DNA of 64,000 nt from Agromyces fucosus. Lineage in GTDB: Bacteria > Actinomycetota > Actinomycetes > Actinomycetales > Microbacteriaceae. Position 1 is the stretch's first letter. Each line of letters begins with the position of its first letter. The position numbers and the translations under genes were made by a program. The notes beneath the pieces are model-generated. The model ran no database searches. It was not told where the DNA came from and was given only the letters and a program-made list of their open reading frames with translations. The stretch spans positions 992,001 through 1,056,000 of the forward strand of contig NZ_SDPO01000001.1 in assembly GCF_004134865.1 (NCBI RefSeq), read 5' to 3'. Shown piece after piece: positions 19,501 through 25,668 of this stretch.

Positions 19501-20766
19501 CGTCGAGGGGTTCGTCACCGTGCAGACGGTCGACTGGAACGCCCAGGGCGCCGGCGGCGTCGCCTCGGTGAGCGAGTAGTTGGTTCCGGCGAAGACGTTG
19601 CCCCAGGTGTGGGTGTCGCCGACGCCGATCGGCGCGCCGAGCCCGGCGTTGCCGGCGACCGCGTCACCGGCCGGCGTCTGGCCGACGCCGGGACCGGTGA
19701 GGGTGCCGTCGTGCACGGCGGCACCGCCGGCGCGGGTCACGGAGTAGTTGAACGAGGCGTTCGGTGCGCCGGCCGTGCCGACCTTCTTCACGACGAGTCC
19801 GCCGCAGTTCGAGAGGGTGATCGGGTCGGAGGAGACGAGGCGGTCCTGCAGCGTCGCGGTGTCGCTGTTGCCGGTTCGTGTGATGAAGCCGGAGTCGAGG
19901 AAGCTGCGGCAGGCGCCGTCGGCCGGGAGCAGGCCCGAAGCCGTGAGGTCGACGGCCATCTCACCGAACGTCGCGTCGGTGCCGGAGGTGTTGGTGTCGG
20001 TGTTGCCGCCGACCGCGGCCTGGTAGACGATCGGCGCACCGGTCGGCTCCCAGCTGTTGCCGTCCCAGCCCAGGATGCGAACCGAGGTGTTCGGGTTGCC
20101 GGAGGGGTCGTAGTTGAACTCGATGAGGTAATCGTCGGCACGACCGGCCGCGGGCCCCTCGAACACCTCGTACGAGGTCATGTCGCCGTTGCCCGACAGG
20201 CGCGTCCAGTAGGCGTAGAAGATGGTGTGCGGCACGCCGCCGACCGTGACGACCTCGTAGGCCGAGCCGCCGGTGCAGGCGTCGCCCTTGGCGTTCGCCG
20301 AGTTCGTGATGAGTGCTGCCCACGGGTTGTCATTGACCTTCGCACCGCCCGGGAACACGCTCAAGGTCTCACTGGCCCCGCAGGTGCCCGGCGAGCCGAG
20401 CGTCGCGCCGCTGTCAGCAGTTCGCTGCGCGTCGAGGATGCCCGAGGACGGCCCGCCGCCGGCCGCGTACGGCGCCTTCGGCGTGCTGCCGACGACGTTG
20501 TTCCAGTCGAGACCACCGTTCGGTGCGGTGTTCCCGTCGATCTCGAACGAGGTCGTGATCGGCCCGAGCGTCGCGGCCTGCGCCGACTCGGCCGGCGCGA
20601 CCGCCATCACGACGGCGCCGCCCGATGCCACGAGCGCGGTGGCCACCACGAAGGACAGGAGCCTCCGCCTGGCCCGACTCGCCTGCAGTCGGAGAGACCG
20701 GGCGCCGAGGGGCTCGGTCGCCGGGGTCGTTGAACGGGTACGCAGACGTCGCTGGGCGCTCATCAT
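13597..20766 (-). CDS. Giant prealbumin-repeat surface protein (protein B), 2389 aa
   Basis: Function unknown; likely a long surface stalk. Signal peptide about 1-65 (RRRLL then hydrophobic to AQAA). A unique N-terminal beta domain (about 66-330) has no VWA. About eleven tandem prealbumin/Cna-B-like units follow (about 330-1480), each closing with C-x-[VIYL]-x-N (CTITN, CTYTN, CEVTN, CTYVN and so on). Then two 140-residue units with FRNTAFLT and FFNEATML, a DUF11-like domain (about 1898-2040), the shared Cys/Trp module (2050-2198), a second DUF11-like domain (2199-2340), MAVTGF, one membrane helix (about 2356-2378) and RRRR. Two adjacent ATGs (20766, 20763); the second has better spacing to GAAGG. 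Domain names are from pattern recognition only. Confidence 0.9.
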   Translation of the reverse strand: MMSAQRRLRTRSTTPATEPLGARSLRLQASRARRRLLSFVVATALVASGGAVVMAVAPAESAQAATLGPITTSFEIDGNTAPNGGLDWNNVVGSTPKAPYAAGGGPSSGILDAQRTADSGATLGSPGTCGASETLSVFPGGAKVNDNPWAALITNSANAKGDACTGGSAYEVVTVGGVPHTIFYAYWTRLSGNGDMTSYEVFEGPAAGRADDYLIEFNYDPSGNPNTSVRILGWDGNSWEPTGAPIVYQAAVGGNTDTNTSGTDATFGEMAVDLTASGLLPADGACRSFLDSGFITRTGNSDTATLQDRLVSSDPITLSNCGGLVVKKVGTAGAPNASFNYSVTRAGGAAVHDGTLTGPGVGQTPAGDAVAGNAGLGAPIGVGDTHTWGNVFAGTNYSLTEATPPAPWAFQSTVCTVTNPSTNQLETYTNPAAFAIYIGATTTCTITNVTSGVKITKVAQGDAATFDYTVTGQQGNVQVAGNASSQVFYYVPGTPVTITELPEISTPAWNLTALACDGGAAVVNLPLGQASVTTVAGQVVNCTYTNVQDGQIKIIKNVAGANDTFDFSTTGADLSDFELTTVGGTATKLFESVAPGAYSVTETSPAPKYDLTSLSCVDDVIGDSIPTLATGTAAINVQPGELVTCTYTNTQRGNIIVTKQTNPDKSSAVFDFTLTGQAGFTLVDGASKSFMNIVPGSYTLAELAEAGWDVTSMTCSGENPTTDSPIGITLSPGETVECTVLNTATKGDVTVEKKVTGVPADYAWSFPISISPEVPGQPGTRNATNLVPTVAWTDLDVGVQYTLTEGDLTGWDEGDITCTGITDEKADVAGFQFTVTPGLSLDCEVTNDAEPGEVTVEKTVTGVAAGQAWSFDLTISPAAGVLPAAKQVVSGSGNSSDSVTWTNLVIGTEYTITETLPAGWTGGVVECGPDSNPGLPGDQFVAAPGSSLECSVENAASPGSAKVTKTSVGASGSFTFVLTPIDPAGDPVEQVIQTPAGGGAGETTFANLVPGTKYSIAEQDPGSGWVAGELVCTVTHAGGGGAVAVTESGFTVVAGDVFDCTITNTAKGTIIIVKNINGADDTFDFTGTWPGTTNFGVTTENGTGQEVFSNIVAGSYTVTELLTNTHVGELQGCVESRSGGAADNGSSVQGLVGSIDLDPGETITCTYSNTQLGKIIVDKNVTFDSDQSFDFEYTEKAGTTSFALTGSADPWESDLLEPGTYTIEELGETNWTLQSLQCVGSNGVVYDDGLATITLLAGEVVTCTYVNAPDTGDVTVRKIVEGVPAGYDFDFIIAISPQVGVQAVQQHVTDEDSSVEWTDLVVGETYTLTEIGQDGWTESDFTCNGGALEDADGTLDGFQFVVTPGLSLSCEITNTAEPADVTVTKHVTGVPDGFQWSFPLTIAPTDDVVGANPQSVSGTGNTTDTATWTNLAIGTIYTVTEGALPPGWSGGAVVCEDGDPQTVGNTFVATPGASLTCEVTNDVVPPTGIITKDLVSIEQLTDGTWDLVYEVKVANQSPVAPLVYDLDDQPYFGVGIIINDASAEGPSGEAASWDPKASNYVLADDESVPASATDTYTITINATAGEEVFNTSQDQCQEGQTTEGGFRNTAFLTVGEGDPQPATDCGEPGRTTVTKDLVGSPVRIDDIADPNFGDWIVNYEIVVTSESDLPLYYDLDDDLGFPDGVDIESATATNDAGINTTAWNGDTVTVLADDELITAGDVHTFSIVVRADVDAITVIDDVTCVATTSGHGFFNEATMLNGTITEVVSDCETIPVGRLTLLKTVDVSAFEGIDIDDLGFGDITMLTPNDWNLSGIGTTRTVGSLGGAGVVFTVPTGDYLLNEAATTEASTHPLLSYFFAQGWRCGDEPATSATVNLGELTSCSLVNKAELVDVGIEKNYDLSGLPDDAIEGGDEFDFVLTVTNHSSIPVAELDVTDLVDPELEVTGPAAFEGAGTWTEQPTVGDNAFTAHGVGPFAPGAVTTITIPVRLPMPDPVEAEIVDPDDPVPPLPEIELGDVPNEACVAITSDEGVLGDLIEANNCDEVEVPRKAIDPAAYVRCIADVPWLYFNVAASEHVETGDITVTWTSADPDGDGPLEPLTKVETVPWEDHDSRLLWPGAAVDENGVPYEFPGWRPITEEDLTNPPVPGTRFGDLILDENVPTYPWRDMVNPATITFSVNPSQSVLAVYPQALPACAIEREPAVDIVKTASVQEAKPGTNFDYTLAVSTTGTGSADPVEVFDEIPSNLRVDEITTAPSPAFPRWENCDVTGTDSAGYGGTLHCDLLGVLGPNYPTAPPIVLDVHVNPNTKATSIVNTGEVCWQNADDASSDPVVLCDDSTVTVRVPQPMAVTGFAGEAYIWVGALLLLLGGVFVGGAYVVRRRRAGGTV

Positions 20767-20996
20767 CAGCCTTCGGGTTTCGGACGCGATGTCACCACCG
20801 CATCCGGCTGTGTTCCGACCCGGGCGACCGGGCCACGGAGAACGCGGGTACGAACTCCAGAATCCACGGGTAAGAGGACTCGTTCGTCAGTCTCGCACCG
20901 GGGGCGTTCGCGAGGAACCCTCGGGCTGACACCAAAACAGGGGGTGAAACAGGAAATCGGGGGACACGCCGCGCCGCGCACTGCGGCGAGACGGCA
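20767..20996 (-). promoter_or_regulatory. Upstream region of protein B gene
   Basis: 230 nt without a gene. It keeps only fragments of the element seen before the other three adhesin genes: a GAACGCGGGTACG-like half at about 20837-20852 and a GTGTCCCCC word (gene direction) at about 20959-20967. No clear -10/-35 pair is visible. The RBS is GAAGG immediately upstream of the ATG pair. Confidence 0.3.
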
Positions 20997-21034
20997 CGCG
21001 GATGCCGCGGCTCACGCGAGCCGCGACATCCGCG
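20997..21034 (-). terminator. Terminator of the 1429-aa adhesin gene
   Basis: 17-bp stem with one mismatch (20997-21013 with 21018-21034) and a 4-nt ACGC loop, 17 nt past the stop of protein C. Core GGATGCCGCGG is shared with other hairpins in the window. Confidence 0.8.
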
Positions 21035-21051
21035 CGCCTGATCTCGTGCGC

Positions 21052-24000
21052 CTACACTCCCCCGGTGCGGCGCCTCCGGATCACGACGTAGGCGACCGCG
21101 ATGCCGCCGACCAGGAGCATGCCCGCGGCGATCCAGATGAACGGCCCGCCGGCGAACCCGGTACTCGCGATGGCTGCGCCGGGCTGCGGAACGTGCACGG
21201 TGACGGATGCGTCGTCGCACAGGATCTGCTCGGCGGGATCGAGCGGGATCGCTCCCTCGGCCGATGGCGCGGTCTGGTCGTCGGGGAGGTCGTTCCAGCA
21301 GATCTCACCGGTGTTGACGATGCTCGACGAGGTCGACTTCGGATTCAGCGTGACCGAGAGCACCACGTCGGGTGCATCCGGTCGCGTGCCGCCGATCTGG
21401 CCGTTCAGGATGCAGTGCAGGGTGCCGCCGTAGCCGGCGGAATCCTTGCCCGTCACCTCGCAGTCGTCCCAGCGCGGGAACGCCGGAGCGGGCGGCGTGG
21501 TGATCGAGTTCACCTTGAGGTCGGCCGGGATCTCGTCGAAGAGCTCCATCGCCTTCGTGGCGCCGAGGCCCGGGTTCGTGATCGACAGGGTGTAGTCGAA
21601 CGTCGCGCCGGGCATCGCCGAGGTGACGCTCGAGGTCTTCTCGATCAGCGGCCCTGCCTCACGGGTCACCGCGCAGGCGGGTGTCGCCTGCGGGTAGACC
21701 GCGAGCACCGACTGGCTCGGGTTGATCTCGAAGGTGATCGTCATCGGGTGCAGCTGGTCGGCGAACGCGTAGCTCGGCAGCGACGAGTCCTTCACCATGT
21801 TCTCCCACGAGTCCACGATCGTGCCCTCGCCGACGACGTCGCCGGGCTCTGCGAGGCGCCATCCGGGCCAGGCGATCGAGATCCCCTCGTCGTTCACCTC
21901 GCCGTACGGCCACAGCACGCGGCCGTTGCGCTCCTCCCAGGGGATGACCGTCACGACCGGCACCGCATCGGGGTAGAACACCGGGTCGGGGGTCCACGTG
22001 ACCGTGATGTCGGACGGGGTCACCGGTCCGGCGGTCATGACGTTGTGGTACAGCCACGGCACGTCGTTGATGCACTGCACGTAGGCGTTCGCCTGCATGG
22101 CCTTCGTCGGCACCGTGGTGTCGTCGCAGTCGTTGTCGGGGTTCAGGTCGCTGGTGGGCAGCGACGGGACCTCGACCGCGGCGAGCGCGGCGCTGACGTC
22201 GTCGATCGGAGGCTCGGGCACGACGATCTCGACGCACGCCTCGTTCATCACGGGCTCGGCCGGAATCGGCTCGGGCGGAACCTCGGGGTTCTCGGGCAGC
22301 GGTACGACCGGCTCGCCGAGGAAGCGCACCTGGAACCGGAACACCGTCTCGGACCCGGCGGCGTAGGTGCCGTCGTAGACCGCAGTGAACTCGTTGCCCG
22401 TGAACGACGCATCCCAGTTGGGATCGGCCGGGGTGATCTCGATCGCGCTGAGCACCTCGAGCGTGTCCGGCAGCGTGTCGGTCACCATGGCGCCGGGAAC
22501 GTCGGGGCCGTGGTTCGTCACCGTGAGGGTGAACCAGAAGTCCGAGTCCGCCGGGTCGCCGTCGGGATCGAAGTCGTCGATGGCCTCGACGCCCTCGCTC
22601 AGCTCGTAGTCCTTCACGATGCCGAGGTCGGCCGGGTCGGCGGTGTTCTCGATGCTGCAGGTGACATCGCCTCCTGCCGTCACGTAGACCTCCGCTTCGG
22701 GCTGCAGCCTCTCGAGCTCCGGGCCCCCGTCGCACACCCACTCGCCGGGCACGTAGGTGCCGTCGACGACATAGGGGTTGTCGGAGTCGGGGTTCGGACG
22801 CTCGCTCAGGTCGTACCAACCCTCGGGAACGAGGTAGCTCCTGCCCGGGTCGGACATGCCGGGATCCTCGACCGTGACCGGCCCCTCGGCCTTCAGCAGC
22901 CAGTCGCTCGGCACGGCGAGCGGAAGGTCGGGATCGATGACCTCGTTGATGTCCTCGATCGCCTGGTTGTCGACCTCCTTGATGAGCGTCAGGCGTGCGG
23001 GAGCGTCGCAGTCCTCGTCCTCGCGGACGCCGGTGCCGATCCTGACGATGCCGGTGTTCGAGAACCCGCCGCCCTCTTCGCCGTCGCAGCCGTATTCGGG
23101 CATGCCCTCGTCGTCGATCGTCGCGGTGATCCGCACGTACCAGCTGTCGGTGACGCCGACGGCGATCGGAACGTCGGTGGCGATGAGGTGCTCGCCGTTC
23201 GGAGTGAACGGCCCTGCCAGCGGATGTCCCGGGGCATTGGTGTCCTCACCCGGCTCCCAGTACTCGATGGCCGAGATCGTCATGCCAGGGCCGAAGTCCG
23301 TGGCGTCCGACAGCGAGTACTCGGTGTCGACGTCACCCGTGTTCTCGACGTCGAGCGTGTACCCGAGCGTCCACGCGCCGCTCACGACATCGAGGTCGGT
23401 CTCCACGACGGTCTTCTCGATCGTCACGTCGGGCGTCGGGTTCTCGGTGACGCAATCGTCGACGGGCACCGCCTGCGAGGCCGCGAGGGTGACGGTGTCG
23501 GGGCATCTCCCGTTGTCACTCGGGGTGACGAGGTTCGCCAGTACTCGGTCGAACGCATCGTCGTCGACGCGCACGGTGAAGGAGATGCTCGCCTCCTCCC
23601 CCGGCGCCAGGGTCGGGATCGACCACGTCAGGACGTCGCCGGCGATGCTGAGCGGCGGCGCGATCGGCGTGACCATCTCGGAGTCGTCGAGCACGTCGCC
23701 GAGGTCGTCGACGAGCGTGGCGCCGGTCACCGGCACGAATCCGTCGTTCTCGGCATGCAGGGTGTAGGTGACGTCCTGGCCGGGCAGCACCGTGCTGCCG
23801 TCGGTCGGATCGACCGTCTTCCAGCCGAGCCACCGCGGTGCGAAGGTGTTCAGCACCCAGCAGTGGGTCGTCACCTCTTTCGCCACGCTGGCGGTGAAGG
23901 TCCGAGCGGCCGCGTCGAACGGCACGGCGACGGCGTCGGCCATCTCGGAGGTCGTACCGCACTTGGCCCCGGTCAGGAGGCTGCCGTTGTTCGGAGTCTC

Positions 24001-25341
24001 CGAGAAGACGACCTGGCGGGCGGGCGGGTCGGGCACCACGGCGAAGCCCGTCACCGCATACGGGTCTGTCTGGCTGGACGCGTCGGTGATGTCGCTCGTC
24101 GGGGCGACGTCCGAGGTCGCCGTCGAGAACTCCCAGCCCACACCGCCGGGCGTGCCCGGGAAGGCGACGCCGACCTGCTTGTGGACGATCACGTTGCCGG
24201 CGCACAGCGCCTTCGCGACGAGCTGCAGGTCTTCGGCGAGGCTCGCGTAGTCGTCGGTGTTCATGTAGTCGGCGGTCGAGATGTTCGAGCCGTTGAACGC
24301 GTCAGGGCCGGAGATCGACTGGATCGGGCCGAGGGAGACGTTCGGACCGACCGCCACCACGAAGACGTGCGACGGATCCGCCTTGATCGAGTTGGCCTCG
24401 AGGATCGCCGGGTTCACCGCTTCGGGCGAGCCGTCGGGGAATTCACCGCCGTTGCCGGGGTCGACCGTGTTCGGGTTGCCGTCGGTGATCACGATCGTGA
24501 GTTCCACGGGCTGTTCGCTGAAGCCCCCGAACGAGCCGGCGCCGACCTCGAGTCCGCGCTTCCAGTTCGTCCATCCGTCGGAGACCAGGCTGCCGTAGGA
24601 GTCCTGGATGTCGGCGAGGTTCGCGCTCGTGAGTGCGATCGCCGGTTGCAGCAGTGCCGCATCCTGGTCGAAGGAGGTGACGGAGACTTCGGAGCCCGTG
24701 TCCTTCAGCGCGTCGGTGAACGCGTCGGCGGCGGCCTTGAGGTCCCCCATGCCCTCGTCACCGATCGATCCCGACTTGTCGAGCACGAGCGCGAAGTCGA
24801 GCCCGCAGCTGTTCGGGAGGTCGGGGTTCGGCGCCGGCGCCGGGTCGGCGGCGGCAGCGAAGCTGCGAAGACCGGCCTGCTGCTCCGCGAGGCACGCGTC
24901 GCGCGCACTGCGGTCGTCGTTGCCGATCGGGATCGCCATGCAGTCGACGGGCGCGGGAGCCGCGGCCTGCTGCTGGGCGGCCGCCTCCTCGGCCGGAGGT
25001 TCCACGACCGCGGCGGGCGGCGCCTCCTCCTCAGCCGAGGGTGCCTCCTCGGCAGGCGGCGCCTCCTCGGCAGGCGGCTCGACCGCTTCCGCCGATGGTG
25101 TCTCGTCGACAGGGGGGGCATCCGCCTCCGTCGCGGCGGGCTGGTCTTCCGCCGTCGTGGCGGCCTCGTCAGCGGCCGCAGGCGGCGTCGCCAGCTCATC
25201 GGCGGCCGCGAGCGTCGGGCCACCGAACAGGATCAGCGCGCCGACCGTGATCGCGGCGAGCAGTGCTCGGACCGGCGAGGTCGGAGGCGACGCCGAGTCG
25301 TCGGGGCGGATGGCGGATCGGGTGCGCAGTTTGCGATGCAT
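21052..25341 (-). CDS. VWA-domain surface protein (protein C), 1429 aa
   Basis: Function unknown; a shorter relative of protein A. Signal peptide about 1-47 (hydrophobic core, LAAAD), then an Ala/Pro/Glu linker (48-135) and a von Willebrand A domain (about 180-375). The MIDAS is intact (DKSGS at about 187-191, then ITDGNP). Next come a prealbumin-like unit (about 390-500), a DUF11-like domain (505-635), one 140-residue unit with FSNTGIV (638-780), a prealbumin-like unit (780-910), a DUF11-like domain (912-1078), the Cys/Trp module (1080-1226) and a DUF11-like domain (1227-1380). It ends with IASTGF near 1391, a membrane helix and RRRR. ATG 25341 has GGAG seven nt upstream. The C-terminal 350 residues are very close to those of protein A. 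Confidence 0.9.
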   Translation of the reverse strand: MHRKLRTRSAIRPDDSASPPTSPVRALLAAITVGALILFGGPTLAAADELATPPAAADEAATTAEDQPAATEADAPPVDETPSAEAVEPPAEEAPPAEEAPSAEEEAPPAAVVEPPAEEAAAQQQAAAPAPVDCMAIPIGNDDRSARDACLAEQQAGLRSFAAAADPAPAPNPDLPNSCGLDFALVLDKSGSIGDEGMGDLKAAADAFTDALKDTGSEVSVTSFDQDAALLQPAIALTSANLADIQDSYGSLVSDGWTNWKRGLEVGAGSFGGFSEQPVELTIVITDGNPNTVDPGNGGEFPDGSPEAVNPAILEANSIKADPSHVFVVAVGPNVSLGPIQSISGPDAFNGSNISTADYMNTDDYASLAEDLQLVAKALCAGNVIVHKQVGVAFPGTPGGVGWEFSTATSDVAPTSDITDASSQTDPYAVTGFAVVPDPPARQVVFSETPNNGSLLTGAKCGTTSEMADAVAVPFDAAARTFTASVAKEVTTHCWVLNTFAPRWLGWKTVDPTDGSTVLPGQDVTYTLHAENDGFVPVTGATLVDDLGDVLDDSEMVTPIAPPLSIAGDVLTWSIPTLAPGEEASISFTVRVDDDAFDRVLANLVTPSDNGRCPDTVTLAASQAVPVDDCVTENPTPDVTIEKTVVETDLDVVSGAWTLGYTLDVENTGDVDTEYSLSDATDFGPGMTISAIEYWEPGEDTNAPGHPLAGPFTPNGEHLIATDVPIAVGVTDSWYVRITATIDDEGMPEYGCDGEEGGGFSNTGIVRIGTGVREDEDCDAPARLTLIKEVDNQAIEDINEVIDPDLPLAVPSDWLLKAEGPVTVEDPGMSDPGRSYLVPEGWYDLSERPNPDSDNPYVVDGTYVPGEWVCDGGPELERLQPEAEVYVTAGGDVTCSIENTADPADLGIVKDYELSEGVEAIDDFDPDGDPADSDFWFTLTVTNHGPDVPGAMVTDTLPDTLEVLSAIEITPADPNWDASFTGNEFTAVYDGTYAAGSETVFRFQVRFLGEPVVPLPENPEVPPEPIPAEPVMNEACVEIVVPEPPIDDVSAALAAVEVPSLPTSDLNPDNDCDDTTVPTKAMQANAYVQCINDVPWLYHNVMTAGPVTPSDITVTWTPDPVFYPDAVPVVTVIPWEERNGRVLWPYGEVNDEGISIAWPGWRLAEPGDVVGEGTIVDSWENMVKDSSLPSYAFADQLHPMTITFEINPSQSVLAVYPQATPACAVTREAGPLIEKTSSVTSAMPGATFDYTLSITNPGLGATKAMELFDEIPADLKVNSITTPPAPAFPRWDDCEVTGKDSAGYGGTLHCILNGQIGGTRPDAPDVVLSVTLNPKSTSSSIVNTGEICWNDLPDDQTAPSAEGAIPLDPAEQILCDDASVTVHVPQPGAAIASTGFAGGPFIWIAAGMLLVGGIAVAYVVIRRRRTGGV

Positions 25342-25389
25342 GTTCGAACTCCACGTTCGGGTGCTGGTAGGCCGGCTCGGGCGTTTCTC

Positions 25390-25474
25390 GGGTCAGCGGC
25401 ACCAGTCTGCTCGCACGTTTCCGCAGAACTCAAGGAATTCTCACCTCTTGGTGTCCCCCAATTCGCGGGGTACG
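25390..25474 (-). promoter_or_regulatory. Conserved upstream element of protein C (copy 2)
   Basis: In gene direction: CGTACCCCGCGAATTGGGGG, then ACA, a GAGAATTCCTTGA segment, GCGGAAAC, and the block ACTGGTGCCGCTGACCC (25390-25406). The same blocks in the same order lie before the 679-aa gene, so these two promoters are homologous. The 327-nt gap 25342-25668 otherwise contains only the protein D terminator. Confidence 0.6.
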
Positions 25475-25594
25475 AAGATGGATCCCACAGGCTCCGATTG
25501 CACCGTCGATCCCGCATGATCACTGGCCGAGCGGCCCTTCCCGGCGGCATCTGAGCGCTCGCTCCGCCGCTCGGCCCCGAGGCCCCTGTACCCC

Positions 25595-25642
25595 GAACAG
25601 ACGGATGCCGCGACTCTCGCGAGTCGCGGCATCCGTCTGTTC
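25595..25642 (-). terminator. Terminator of the 679-aa adhesin gene
   Basis: A perfect 22-bp stem (25595-25616 with 25621-25642) and a TCGC loop, one of the strongest hairpins in the window, 27 nt past the stop of protein D. The core is GGATGCCGCG. Confidence 0.9.
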
Positions 25643-25668
25643 GACCTCAGCCGAGGTCGGGGGCCACC

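Noticed and set aside
13855-25554. Long plus-strand open frames opposite proteins B and C
   Set aside because: Same shadow effect: no recognisable domain, and starts and ends bear no relation to promoters or terminators.
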